From an uncultured Kiloniellaceae bacterium (GTDB taxonomy: Bacteria; Pseudomonadota; Alphaproteobacteria; Kiloniellales; Kiloniellaceae): a stretch of 64,000 nucleotides of DNA. Of the stretch, positions 1 to 9,235 are shown in pieces. Made by a program: the position numbers and the translations under genes. The stretch covers positions 310,001 through 374,000 of the forward strand of contig CANLSF010000007.1 in assembly GCA_947493695.1 (NCBI GenBank), read 5' to 3'. How positions within the stretch are numbered: position 1 is the first letter of the stretch; every line of letters starts with the position of its first letter. Below the pieces are notes generated by a model. It did not search any database. It saw nothing but the letters and a program-made list of their open reading frames with translations, and was not told the origin of the DNA.

Positions 1-1
1 G

Positions 2-85
2 CTTCTTCAGCCCTTCATCAGCAAGAGTCTCGGTTTTCTCGGTCACCGCCTGATCCGCGCCTCGGAAGCGTTGGCATCACATTGA
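2..85 (+). CDS. 3' end of a gene cut by the window edge (unidentified)
   Basis: An open frame runs from the window edge for 27 codons to a TGA at 83-85. The tail reads as a plausible amphipathic protein end (..GFLGHRLIRASEALASH). Just after it a short inverted repeat, CGGTT/AACCG at about 99-112, is followed by CCTTTTT, which would fit a weak rho-independent terminator of this gene. Too little remains to assign a family, and the frame could be chance. Confidence 0.35.
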   Translation, partial: LLQPFISKSLGFLGHRLIRASEALASH

Positions 86-188
86 CGGAGCGAACATCCG
101 GTTCCCGAACCGCCTTTTTAACAATTCCTGGTCGTGCTATTACCGATCCAATTCAATGACTGGCTAAATTGCTTTGGAGGAACAGGTA

Positions 189-893
189 GTGCATTCGGCG
201 TGTAACCTCAGACGACTTTTAGTAGGTTTTTTCGCTCTCTTTTCATTTTCCCTCACCGGCGTTGCAGCAGATGCCGCAGACATCGCAGACTATTTACCCA
301 ACAACAGTGTGATTCATGGGCGCGTCATGGCAACTGCAGTTCCGCAGGAAGTCGATTCTCTGACGCAGAAGTTTCAGGCCGCGATGCAAAACGACCTTGA
401 ATGGTTCCAAGCCTTTTTTGCTGAAAACGGTAAGGTACATCCCATTCCGTATCACCCGAGGATTGGCCTTACGGAAGTAGAATTTCGGCGCTATCTGGAA
501 CTCGTCGCGGACCTAAAATGGCAAAAAATTGGCGCAATCACCTTAACGATCAAGCATCTCAAGAACGGTGGCATTCAGTTACTCTCAGAGGGGGACACCA
601 GCCCTTTAAATGAAATACGCATATTCCCAGGCAAAGGCTTTGTGGAAACCAGTTATGGTAATCTCAACGAGTTTTCGGAAGTCAGTAGTAGTAATCCCGA
701 CGGAGCAATCGGCCGCTGGTCCGGGGCACAATGGAAGAAATCTGAAAGAGTAAATGACAAGTTGGTTGCCGTGAAGCTCGCCATTGGCAAACGGACGGAT
801 CATGGCGACGGCATCATCTACTATGACGTTAAGGATTTTACGCACGGCGTTGGCGAGAACTATAGCTACGTTGTGCTTTACCCATTGCAGTAA
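189..893 (+). CDS. exported protein of unknown function
   Basis: I do not recognise this family. The protein (234 residues from the chosen start) opens with a basic stretch and a hydrophobic core ending near AADAAD, a convincing Sec signal peptide, so it is probably periplasmic or secreted. The rest is soluble, with many aromatic and charged residues and no repeated or metal-binding motif I can see. I chose GTG at 189 because GGAGG at 176-180 sits 8 bases upstream; a TTG at 174 would place the start in front of that ribosome-binding site. It stands alone, convergent with the leftward amidotransferase gene. Base composition is somewhat more AT-rich than the neighbours. Confidence 0.7.
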   Translation: MHSACNLRRLLVGFFALFSFSLTGVAADAADIADYLPNNSVIHGRVMATAVPQEVDSLTQKFQAAMQNDLEWFQAFFAENGKVHPIPYHPRIGLTEVEFRRYLELVADLKWQKIGAITLTIKHLKNGGIQLLSEGDTSPLNEIRIFPGKGFVETSYGNLNEFSEVSSSNPDGAIGRWSGAQWKKSERVNDKLVAVKLAIGKRTDHGDGIIYYDVKDFTHGVGENYSYVVLYPLQ

Positions 894-987
894 AACCTAC
901 GCCGCATCGTCGGAGAGTCTTCTCTCAGGTGACCACGCTTCAGACACCCTTGCTAATTACAGGGGGCGCTCAAAATGCTGGCCTTAC

Positions 988-1692
988 TTACTTCCTTTCC
1001 CCCAGCCAGTTATCCAGAAAGCCGCCGAGCCAGTCTTCCAGTGGCGCGTCATGCTGCCGACTGTCAGCGTTCTGCCGCTCGGCTGAATGGGCGCCGGGTT
1101 CGGCCAGCATATGTGCGGCATCGGTAATCCAGCGCTGAGAGATCTCTGTCGTCACCTCAGGGTGGAACTGTATTCCGTAAATCTTCTCGCTCAGACGATA
1201 AGCCTGATTGGGAAAGACCGATCCAGTGGCCAGCAGTTCGGCACCGCCGGGCAACTCGAAACCTTCCTTGTGCCATTGATAAACGTGCATCGGGGCGTTG
1301 AGAAAGCCGTTCGCGGCCGCGGTCGGCTTAATCTCGACATAGCCGATTTCATGCGTCCTTTCCGGATGCATGGACACCTTTGCCCCCAGGCTTTTGGCCA
1401 GCAATTGTGCACCGAGACATATCCCAAGATAGGGCTTTTCAGCCGCAACCCAGCGCCCGACCCAGTCGATCTCCTCGGCTATATAGGGCGCAGAATCTCC
1501 ATCGTTCGCACTTTCCGGACCGCCATAAACGACCGCCGCGGCAACATCCGACAGTTTTGAAGGGTCAGGCAACGCATCGCCACGACCGGGAGAAATCCAC
1601 TGAATCTCAAAGCCACGCTCCGAAATCATACGCGACGCCCGATCGTCACGCTTACCGACGGGATGATCGATCAGAATTACTTTTCGCGGCAC
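988..1692 (-). CDS. class I glutamine amidotransferase-like protein
   Basis: A GMP-synthase-type class I glutamine amidotransferase of 234 residues. The nucleophile elbow GICLGAQ holds the catalytic Cys at about residue 92 and the FHPE motif near residue 175 supplies the His/Glu pair, so the triad is intact. Such stand-alone proteins hydrolyse glutamine or gamma-glutamyl compounds; no synthetase domain is attached, so the acceptor is unknown. The start is GTG at 1692, preceded by GGGGAG with a 6-base spacing. The C-terminal 35 residues, after the core fold, are an extra charged tail ending in a Trp/Leu-rich helix. It is the last of three leftward genes, 88 bases after the ferredoxin-like gene. 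Confidence 0.85.
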   Translation of the reverse strand: MPRKVILIDHPVGKRDDRASRMISERGFEIQWISPGRGDALPDPSKLSDVAAAVVYGGPESANDGDSAPYIAEEIDWVGRWVAAEKPYLGICLGAQLLAKSLGAKVSMHPERTHEIGYVEIKPTAAANGFLNAPMHVYQWHKEGFELPGGAELLATGSVFPNQAYRLSEKIYGIQFHPEVTTEISQRWITDAAHMLAEPGAHSAERQNADSRQHDAPLEDWLGGFLDNWLGERK

Positions 1693-1780
1693 TCACTTCT
1701 CCCCAGAACTCTGCGCACAGACCCAAAGATTTAGGGTGTCACTGGCAAAAGGCCAATGCCAGAGGGATTTCATCGTCGGA

Positions 1781-2500
1781 TCAGGTTTTCGGTCGGGCCG
1801 CCAGAAAAGCGCGCATATGAAAGGCGGCCTGCTCCGGCTGATAGCGAAAGTCCGTGCCCACAGGACAGGCCCGTCGCGCCCGGCAACCGAGCGCAATACA
1901 ATCCTCGCCCTCGGGCTGCGCAATATGAGCCGCACAGACCGGCACGTCATAGCTCTGGCTGGAAAAAGCCGATACCGGACAGGCGGAGAGACAGGGCTGG
2001 TCCACGCAGGAGCCGCAGGGAGACGCGTCCGTTGCCCGGAACGGCAGCTCAATCCTGCTGTCGAAGCAGAGCACGCCACGGTAGGCATGCCACAGGCCAT
2101 AGTCGTGATGAATAAGCACCCCGAGCGGCGACGGCCAGACCGGCTCCGCTTTCTGCGCCCAGCTCTGAAAGGGGTGATAGGGCGGTCCGCCGAACGGGAA
2201 AACCGGCAAAGCCCCCAGCTCTTCTGCCAAGGCGCTGATCACTCTGAGGCTCCAGCGGTCCATGGGCCCCAACGCCTCGCCTGGTACTGAGGTTCCTGAG
2301 GCCGCCTCGACACCCCGGCCTTCCGGAGATGTCTTGAACGCGCGCCACATGGCGCCATCAGTACTCCCCAGCAGCAGCAATGTCCGCGCGGGTTTGCCGT
2401 TCTTCAGCGCGGGAACCGCGTCTTCTGCGTCCGGGTGGAAACCGCCACGCAGCGAAAGCCCCGAGGCCTTGGCGGCCTGACGGACAGCCTCAAGTTCCAT
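1781..2500 (-). CDS. 4Fe-4S ferredoxin-like protein related to QueG
   Basis: A 239-residue cytosolic iron-sulfur protein. Two cysteine clusters are visible in the C-terminal half: CGSC..C...CP (first cluster) and C....C....CPVG (second), the pattern of a two-[4Fe-4S] ferredoxin module as in the C-terminal part of epoxyqueuosine reductase. The cobalamin-binding N-terminal domain of true QueG is not recognisable, so it is probably a shorter relative with another redox role. I set the start at ATG 2500 because an upstream frame extension lies wholly inside the preceding gene; this gives an 11-base overlap with the YcgN-like gene, consistent with translational coupling. Confidence 0.75.
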   Translation of the reverse strand: MELEAVRQAAKASGLSLRGGFHPDAEDAVPALKNGKPARTLLLLGSTDGAMWRAFKTSPEGRGVEAASGTSVPGEALGPMDRWSLRVISALAEELGALPVFPFGGPPYHPFQSWAQKAEPVWPSPLGVLIHHDYGLWHAYRGVLCFDSRIELPFRATDASPCGSCVDQPCLSACPVSAFSSQSYDVPVCAAHIAQPEGEDCIALGCRARRACPVGTDFRYQPEQAAFHMRAFLAARPKT

Positions 2501-3029
2501 TGCCCGCGGTGTCCTGCTCCTCTTCGTCGTCCCAATCCTCGTCATCAGGGTCTATTTCGATCAGTTCCCACTTTACGGCATCGCCATCGAACCAGTCGAT
2601 CACATGATCTTCAAGCTCCGCGTCCTCGACCTCCGTCTCCGGCACCGCCCGGTTCAACACTGAGTTTCCCGATGTATGAACGGAATTGGGATCTCCGCTC
2701 ACCAAGGGGTGCCAGTCCTCGAGCGGCTTGCCTTCGGCCAGGAGACGGTAAGCACAGGTCGCCGGCATGAAATTCAGGTCACCGATGTTTTCCGGCGTCA
2801 GAGTCACACAATCAGGCACATATTTTGACCGCTGGGGATACTGACTGCACTGGCAGGTGCCCAGATCAAGAAGTTTGCAGGTCACGTCGGTCGCAATGAT
2901 TTGGCCGCTGTCCTCGTCTTCGAGCTTGATCAGGCAGCACTTTCCACAGCCGTCACACAGGGATTCCCACTCCTCCCGGGACAGCTTGTCCAGGGGCTTG
3001 CGTTGCCAAAAAGGGTCATCAGAAGTCAT
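2490..3029 (-). CDS. YcgN-like cysteine-cluster protein (UPF0260)
   Basis: The protein (179 residues) belongs to the YcgN / CxxCxxCC-zinc-cluster family. The N-terminal signature LCDGCGKCC (about residues 25-33) is followed by further cysteines in TCKLL..CQCSQYP and by CAYRLL, together forming the family metal or Fe-S site. The function of the family is not established. An unusual feature is the very acidic C-terminal extension (about residues 140-175, rich in Asp and Glu) beyond the usual family length of about 150. It is first in a leftward operon whose next gene overlaps it by 11 bases. The start ATG at 3029 gives the normal family N-terminus (PFWQRKPL..). Confidence 0.85.
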   Translation of the reverse strand: MTSDDPFWQRKPLDKLSREEWESLCDGCGKCCLIKLEDEDSGQIIATDVTCKLLDLGTCQCSQYPQRSKYVPDCVTLTPENIGDLNFMPATCAYRLLAEGKPLEDWHPLVSGDPNSVHTSGNSVLNRAVPETEVEDAELEDHVIDWFDGDAVKWELIEIDPDDEDWDDEEEQDTAGNGT

Positions 3030-3111
3030 TCATGGCTGATACACCCGCGCAGGTGATTGCACAAGGCATCCGGCGCTCGGACGCAATTGCAAGGCCTGAC
3101 TTCACGGACGA

Positions 3112-3154
3112 TTGACCTGATATCAAATCCGGAATAAGAGTTGTATATACAACT
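3112..3154 (+). promoter_or_regulatory. hutH promoter with HutC-type operator
   Basis: A perfect 16-base palindrome AGTTGTATATACAACT occupies 3139-3154, 15 bases before the hutH start. Its core TTGTATATACAA is the known target shape of HutC repressors, which release DNA on binding urocanate. A -35-like TTGACC at 3112-3117 and a -10-like TAAGAG at 3135-3140 are 17 bases apart, so the operator overlaps the -10 end of the promoter. No hutC gene is in the window. Confidence 0.75.
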
Positions 3155-3168
3155 TCAAAGGCCACGCC

Positions 3169-4677
3169 ATGACTGAGAACGGTTCCTTCACGCTTTCACC
3201 CGGTCAACTGACGCTCGACGATCTGCGGGCATTCTGGTTGGGCGATCAGGTCATAGAACTCGACCCGGCCTGTGCCGAGGCAATTGACAGCTCGGCCGAG
3301 ACCGTTGCCACCGTGTTGCGCGAAGGCCGCACCGTTTATGGGGTGAACACAGGCTTTGGCGTCCTGGCCAGGACCTCGATCCCGAACGATCAGGTCAGTG
3401 AGCTGCAGCGCCGCCTGGTGCTGTCCCATAGCGCCGGTGTCGGTGCCCCTCTCTCCGATCGCGTGGTCCGCCTGATCCTTCTGCTCAAGATCAACGCCCT
3501 GGCCCGGGGCTTCTCCGGAATCCGCCGCGAGGTGATTGATCGCTTGATCGCTCTCTTCAACGCCAAAGCCTATCCGGTGATCCCGGCAAAAGGCTCAGTC
3601 GGGGCATCAGGAGACCTTGCGCCTCTGGCTCACCTCTCGGGCGCACTCCTCGGTGTCGGTGAAATCAGCCTGAAGGGACGGGTTCTGGAAGCAGGTGAAG
3701 CCCTGAAGGAGCTTGGCATACCCCCGGTAAATCTGGCCGCCAAAGAGGGCCTGGCCCTTCTCAATGGCACACAGGTCTCCACTTCCTTGGCGCTGGAGGG
3801 CCTGTTTCTGACCGAGATGGTCTTTGACTCTGCGCTCGTCGCCGGCGCCATGTCGGTCGATGCAGCCCTGGGCAGCGACACGCCTTTTGACCCGCGCATC
3901 CATGAGCTCCGCGGCCAGCCCGGTCAGATCGAGGTTGCAAGGCAGCTTCGCAAACTCCTGGCCGGGAGCGAGATCCGGGGTTCCCATCTGGAATGCGATC
4001 GCGTTCAGGATCCCTACTCGCTGCGCTGCCAGCCGCAGGTCATGGGCGCTGCCCTCGAGATCATTCAACAGTCTGCAAAGACTCTGGAGCGTGAATCCAA
4101 CGCAGTCTCAGACAACCCGCTGGTCTTCTCGGAGAGTGGAGAAGTCCTCTCAGGCGGGAATTTCCATGCGGAGCCCGTGGCCTTCGCCGCCGATACACTG
4201 GCCTTAGCGATTGCAGAGATCGGCGCCTTGTCGGAGCGCAGGGTTGCCCTGCTGACCGATGCGGCCATGAGCAGCCTGCCCGCCTTCCTCGTGGCGGAAC
4301 CTGGGTTGAACTCGGGCTTTATGATCGCCCATGTGACGGCAGCCGCCCTTGCCAGTGAAAACAAGGGATTAGCCCATCCAGCGAGCGTGGACAGCCTGCC
4401 CACTTCAGCCAATCAGGAAGACCATGTCAGCATGGCGACTCATGGTGCGAGACGGCTTGAAGACATGGCACACAACTCAGCGCATATCGTCGCAATCGAG
4501 CTCTTGGCAGCCGCCCAGGGACTCGATCTACGCCAACCTCTGGTAAGCGCGCCTGAATTGGTAAAACATCTGCAACTCATACGAAAATCCGTACCCTTTC
4601 TGGACAACGATAGACAGATGGGAAAAGATATCGTTCTAATTCAAATGCTTATACTTTCCGGGGAGTTTTGCCTGTAG
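3169..4677 (+). CDS. hutH: histidine ammonia-lyase
   Basis: HutH removes ammonia from L-histidine to give trans-urocanate, the first step of histidine catabolism in the cytosol. The autocatalytic MIO triad Ala146-Ser147-Gly148 is intact in [12 protein letters not shown], as are the catalytic Tyr57 in YGVNTGFG and the conserved NGTQ segment. Length (502) is normal for the family. The other hut genes (hutU, hutI, hutG, hutC) are absent from the window, so the gene is separated from the rest of the pathway, but the HutC-type operator directly upstream ties it to that regulon. The last 40 codons are noticeably more AT-rich than the rest, and an AT-rich 200-base spacer follows. Confidence 0.95.
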   Translation: MTENGSFTLSPGQLTLDDLRAFWLGDQVIELDPACAEAIDSSAETVATVLREGRTVYGVNTGFGVLARTSIPNDQVSELQRRLVLSHSAGVGAPLSDRVVRLILLLKINALARGFSGIRREVIDRLIALFNAKAYPVIPAKGSVGASGDLAPLAHLSGALLGVGEISLKGRVLEAGEALKELGIPPVNLAAKEGLALLNGTQVSTSLALEGLFLTEMVFDSALVAGAMSVDAALGSDTPFDPRIHELRGQPGQIEVARQLRKLLAGSEIRGSHLECDRVQDPYSLRCQPQVMGAALEIIQQSAKTLERESNAVSDNPLVFSESGEVLSGGNFHAEPVAFAADTLALAIAEIGALSERRVALLTDAAMSSLPAFLVAEPGLNSGFMIAHVTAAALASENKGLAHPASVDSLPTSANQEDHVSMATHGARRLEDMAHNSAHIVAIELLAAAQGLDLRQPLVSAPELVKHLQLIRKSVPFLDNDRQMGKDIVLIQMLILSGEFCL

Positions 4678-4875
4678 CTAAAAATTGTGATATTATTGCT
4701 GTTAATGAAACTTAAATGTCAGCAAAACGATGCCACCGTTCTTACTCGTAGACGCTCGCCATAGTTGAGGCTATATTTCTACTAATTGGAAACGCATTTG
4801 GTCCAATTTAAATACCAAAAGTGGATTAAATGCCTTTCTATGAGAGATGGAAATTGAATACTAAAGGTAAGAAAA

Positions 4876-5337
4876 TTGAGTATATTGCCGGCGTCAATTG
4901 AAGATAAACCTGAAGATACGCAGGAGCAGTTTGTGCTTGACCAACAGATCAGCCACTTGCTCCGTCGCGCTCATCAGCGTGCCTCTGCGATCTTCTTATC
5001 GGTTCTGGGCGAACACCAGATCACCCCAACTCAGTTCTTCGCAATGGCCAGACTCCATGAAAAGGGCCAGCTGTCGCAGAACAAGCTCGGTCGCTATGCT
5101 GCAATGGATCCCGCAACGATCCAGGGTGTCATCCGGCGGCTGCACGAACGCGGTATGATTGAGCGTATTCCGGACTCAACAGATCGCCGCCGCATGGTTC
5201 TCAGCCTTTCTCCGCTCGGTCATAAAACCGTTGAGGAACTTCTGGCAGGCGCCAAGCGGGTCGATAGCGAGATTTTGGGCCCACTTTCTGAGGAAGAACG
5301 CGCCCAGTTCTTGAACCTCGTAAAGAAAGTCGTCTGA
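4876..5337 (+). CDS. MarR-family transcriptional regulator
   Basis: A 153-residue winged-helix regulator. The central part (LSQNKLGRYAAMDPATIQGVI, about residues 74-95) is the recognition helix region and the following RIPDSTDRRRMVLSLSPLG is the typical MarR wing with the conserved DxRRR. The start is probably TTG at 4876, after AAAGGTAAG. MarR proteins repress nearby genes and respond to small ligands; hutH lies upstream in the same direction but the 198-base AT-rich gap argues for a separate transcript. The gene ends at a strong terminator 34 bases downstream. Ligand unknown. Confidence 0.85.
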   Translation: MSILPASIEDKPEDTQEQFVLDQQISHLLRRAHQRASAIFLSVLGEHQITPTQFFAMARLHEKGQLSQNKLGRYAAMDPATIQGVIRRLHERGMIERIPDSTDRRRMVLSLSPLGHKTVEELLAGAKRVDSEILGPLSEEERAQFLNLVKKVV

Positions 5338-5371
5338 ACCACAGGCGTTCGACGGCTTTAATCGAAATACG

Positions 5372-5428
5372 GGCGGGAGCTCCCCTTCAACCGGTAGGTC
5401 CGGTTGAAGGGGAGCTCCCGCCTTTTTT
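5372..5428 (+). terminator. very strong rho-independent terminator
   Basis: Two 23-base arms (5372-5394 and 5400-5422) are perfectly complementary around a 5-base loop and are followed at once by six T residues (5423-5428). This ends the marR transcript. The perfect 23-base stem is longer than usual for an intrinsic terminator. Confidence 0.93.
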
Positions 5429-5750
5429 GCGCTTCGTCCATCAGACGCCTCCTCAGCATGGATTCGCTTGCCACGAGCGGTCGGGACAAAACCAGTCCGT
5501 CGGTACGGCGTGATCTTGTCTCTCCTTGGCGTTCTGGAGTGTCCGGCCGGTCCGTTGCCTCTACCGAAATACTTAAAGACCTGTTCGCCCCCTGGGACAG
5601 AAACTTTGACAGGGTGTCTGGCGGGTCCACAAGCAGGCCGGTTTTCAATGAGCTAGGGTCAGGACCCTTTGAGTTTCGGGGCCCAGGATGACCGGAATGG
5701 CCCCAGGCGATCCGGGGTCAGTTACTCGGCCAACCAACTAGTGGTCCAGG
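5429..5750. other. gene-free stretch, no convincing gene
   Basis: About 320 bases between the marR terminator and the end of the leftward tetR gene. Short frames exist on both strands but none has a ribosome-binding site or a recognisable protein. A small palindrome AGGGTC-AG-GACCCT lies at 5655-5668. The stretch might be a decayed gene or element, but nothing proves it. Confidence 0.4.
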
Positions 5751-6305
5751 TCATAAGCGCTCCAAAACCCAGTCTAGACTTGCGATGTATTCTTCTCGGC
5801 TAGGGCCACGCCCATCTGGGGCAGCAGCGGCGGAACGGACAAAACCGTGCGTGTAATCAACGATCAGATTGAGAACCGGTAAGACTGTTTCCGCGTCAAC
5901 AAACGCTTCCAATTCTTGTTGTATCTGAACCGTAAATCTGGAGAGTTCGTCGCCAATAAGCGAGCTATCGGCCAGCATTGCTTGGATGAGGTCCGCGTTG
6001 GTGACAGCGCATTCACAATAGCGATTCAGCCGAAATTGCAATCTTGCCCGCGGGCTCTCCCCTACAGCGGGTGCGCAAATTTCGGAAAACGCCATAGCGA
6101 TCAACGCAGAGAGCAACTGTTTTCGTGTTCCGGCATGATGGGTGATGGCCATTGGCGTGACGCAAAGCCGCTCGGCCAATGCGCGGAATGTGAGCGCGTC
6201 CAAACCACCGTTTTCAATCAAATGAAATGCCGCCTGATAGATTTGTTCTTTGGTGACAGCTTTTGCGGATTTTTTTGGGCGCCCCAATGCCGTTGGCCGA
6301 GACAC
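5751..6305 (-). CDS. TetR-family regulator, partner of the DHFR-like gene
   Basis: A 184-residue TetR repressor. Residues about 18-65 form the helix-turn-helix (ALTFRALAERLCVTPMAITHHAG), with the usual N-terminal basic arm GRPKKSAK. The C-terminal ligand domain is not diagnostic. The start is GTG at 6305, only two bases after the stop codon of the DHFR-like gene, so the two form a leftward operon. By analogy with such pairs it probably represses its own operon through the inverted repeat at 6857-6879. The inducer is unknown. Confidence 0.85.
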   Translation of the reverse strand: MSRPTALGRPKKSAKAVTKEQIYQAAFHLIENGGLDALTFRALAERLCVTPMAITHHAGTRKQLLSALIAMAFSEICAPAVGESPRARLQFRLNRYCECAVTNADLIQAMLADSSLIGDELSRFTVQIQQELEAFVDAETVLPVLNLIVDYTHGFVRSAAAAPDGRGPSREEYIASLDWVLERL

Positions 6306-6307
6306 CT

Positions 6308-6841
6308 TTAAAGGACCCGATATCTTGATGTGACCAAACCAGACGGAAATGATTTTGCACCCAACAGATGCAGGTCGATATCCGCATCCAAAGCCCCGAA
6401 CATCCGTTTGCCCGCTCCGATAAGGATCGGAACAATCGTCACGGTCATATCGTCAATCAGACCCTCTCGCATAAAGCTTTGGATGATTTTTCCCCCATCG
6501 ATATACACTCGCTGCCAGCCTTGTTCCGACAGTGACGCCATGGCTTGCCGAGGCGTCTGCTCGCTGATGCGTACCCTATCGCGCAGCTTGTCGGGGATGT
6601 CTTTGGGTTTCAAAGTTTTACTCAGCACGACGACGGGCTTCTCATAAGGCCAAGCACCAAAAGTCAATGCTGTCCGAAATGAACCGCTCCCCATCACAAG
6701 CCCATCAACAGACTCCATGAAAGCCTCATGACCGTGGTTCTCGCCATCGGTCTTTTGTTTCATCAACCAATCAAGGCCAAAATCGTCTCGCGCTACAAAT
6801 CCATCCAGACTCATCGCCATGAACACATGACCGCTTGTCAT
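6308..6841 (-). CDS. dihydrofolate reductase / RibD C-domain family protein
   Basis: A 177-residue member of the DHFR-like family that also includes the reductase domain of RibD. Visible family features are the N-terminal strand FMAMSLDGFVARD, the GSGSFRTA nucleotide-site region and the near-C-terminal DDMTVTIVPILIGAGKRMF. Members of this small-protein group often have no proven substrate, and true folate reduction is unlikely. I chose ATG at 6841, 10 bases after GGAGA, rather than an ATG 27 bases upstream that lies in the operator. It is the first gene of a two-gene operon with tetR. Confidence 0.82.
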   Translation of the reverse strand: MTSGHVFMAMSLDGFVARDDFGLDWLMKQKTDGENHGHEAFMESVDGLVMGSGSFRTALTFGAWPYEKPVVVLSKTLKPKDIPDKLRDRVRISEQTPRQAMASLSEQGWQRVYIDGGKIIQSFMREGLIDDMTVTIVPILIGAGKRMFGALDADIDLHLLGAKSFPSGLVTSRYRVL

Positions 6842-6856
6842 TGCTTTCACATCTCC

Positions 6857-6879
6857 ATAATTATACACCGTATAATTAT
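6857..6879 (-). promoter_or_regulatory. inverted-repeat operator of the DHFR-like/tetR operon
   Basis: Perfect 10-base arms ATAATTATAC (6857-6866) and GTATAATTAT (6870-6879) with a 3-base spacer. The repeat lies just upstream of the ribosome-binding site of the DHFR-like gene and contains TATAAT in the leftward orientation, so a bound TetR dimer would cover the -10 region. The assignment to the adjacent TetR is inferred from position. Confidence 0.65.
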
Positions 6880-7077
6880 TTCAAAACCAGAAGAAATCAA
6901 GCACAGAGTGAACCGAACAACAGCTGTGCCTACAGTTTCTTCAGCGTGATCTGCATCGCCGCAACAGTCAACTTCTGGATCAAACAATGAGTCCTGACCC
7001 TAACTGAAAACTCTGGATCTCTCTCACCCTCGTGTATTAAGTGTCCATTCAGTTTTGTAACGGCTTCGGCCAACTGA

Positions 7078-8133
<1,056 letters not shown>

Positions 8134-8418
8134 AACCGCCAGGTCACTCTTCATACAGGCAGTGGCCCCCGACCAGAAGAAGTTGCAATTTCAGGTGTTA
8201 ACTTAAATGCCCACCCATCATATAGATTCAAATATGACGGGAGACACAAAGAATCACTTTGATCCGTAACTATTTAAAATACATCATATTTTTATTTTTT
8301 CAACTGCCGCAAGGGCTTTACCCCCTCACAGAGGGAAGTCATAGCCTTAACTTACCAATAATTAACATTTTCTCTCAAAGATTGTGAGCCCGAATAGAAT
8401 TTCTGGAATTGATCTTTG

Positions 8419-9165
8419 ATGTACGCCACCTCTCTGCAGCTCTTCACGCGCCTTCTGCCCTATGTCGCCCTTGCTGTTGTCGGGGAGATTGCCATCGGCA
8501 TCGTCAGCGAAACGCTGCTGAATGGTGGCAGCACTTACCTTATGAGCGCACTCTTGTGGGGCGTGCTCGCGTATCAGGCCCATGTCACAATCCTCCTGCC
8601 GGACGACCGCGATAAGAGCAAAGACTCTGCGCAATTCTTCGGCTTTCTAATCCGATCCTTTGGCCTGGCATTGTTGGTTGCCTTACCAACACTTGTTGCC
8701 GCGGTCATGATTGCCATCGTCATTAAAGGCAGCCAAACAGCACTTATCTCTCCCTCAGGTCTGGCAATAATCGTTGGGATGGCTCTTTTCGTTGGGGCCG
8801 TCTTCGTTGTGGTTTTTTCATTGCTCGGCACACTTTTACCAGCCTGCGTCGCCGACCGGGGCCGCGGTGTCAGTGCTGCTCTCTCTCGCAGTGATTCACA
8901 ACTCGGTTGGCTCTGCGGCCGCCTGCTAGCCGGCCCGATCCTGTTGAGTGTCGCATCCTTCATGACCATTGCTGCTGGCGGGGCTATCTTCGGCGGCGAG
9001 GCCAATTATCTCTCCGCGAACTACATGCCGAACATACCGATGCTTCTGATCGTGCTCATCGCACTTTCAATCAACGCACTCGCCACGATCACGCTGGCCT
9101 GGACGCTCTCGACGGCTTTTCTCCGGGCCGAAGACGGGCAGAGTCTGGAAGCACAGCACGCTTAG
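8419..9165 (+). CDS. six-helix inner-membrane protein, paralogue of the 12383 gene
   Basis: I do not recognise the family. The 248-residue protein has about six hydrophobic segments (about residues 10-30, 38-57, 73-98, 110-140, 170-192, 205-235) and a short charged tail. The opening MYxTSxQLFxRLLPYVALAV and the ending STAFLRAED are nearly repeated in the protein encoded at 12383-13111, so the two are clear paralogues with the same topology. A TTG codon directly precedes the ATG at 8419; ATG is the natural start and matches the paralogue. The two copies bracket the leftward cysD-cysNC pair. No function can be given. Confidence 0.8.
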   Translation: MYATSLQLFTRLLPYVALAVVGEIAIGIVSETLLNGGSTYLMSALLWGVLAYQAHVTILLPDDRDKSKDSAQFFGFLIRSFGLALLVALPTLVAAVMIAIVIKGSQTALISPSGLAIIVGMALFVGAVFVVVFSLLGTLLPACVADRGRGVSAALSRSDSQLGWLCGRLLAGPILLSVASFMTIAAGGAIFGGEANYLSANYMPNIPMLLIVLIALSINALATITLAWTLSTAFLRAEDGQSLEAQHA

Positions 9166-9235
9166 AACGACGCGTCACGATCGGCGGGTGCGGCGCATGC
9201 CTTCGCGCCCTACAGAACCATGACTGCGGACCTGC

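Noticed and set aside
1781-2500. Calling the ferredoxin-like gene queG
   Set aside because: The cobalamin-binding N-terminal domain and its conserved residues are not recognisable; only the ferredoxin part is.
5655-5668. Palindrome AGGGTC-AG-GACCCT as an insertion-sequence end
   Set aside because: No partner repeat, no transposase remnant and no target duplication nearby.
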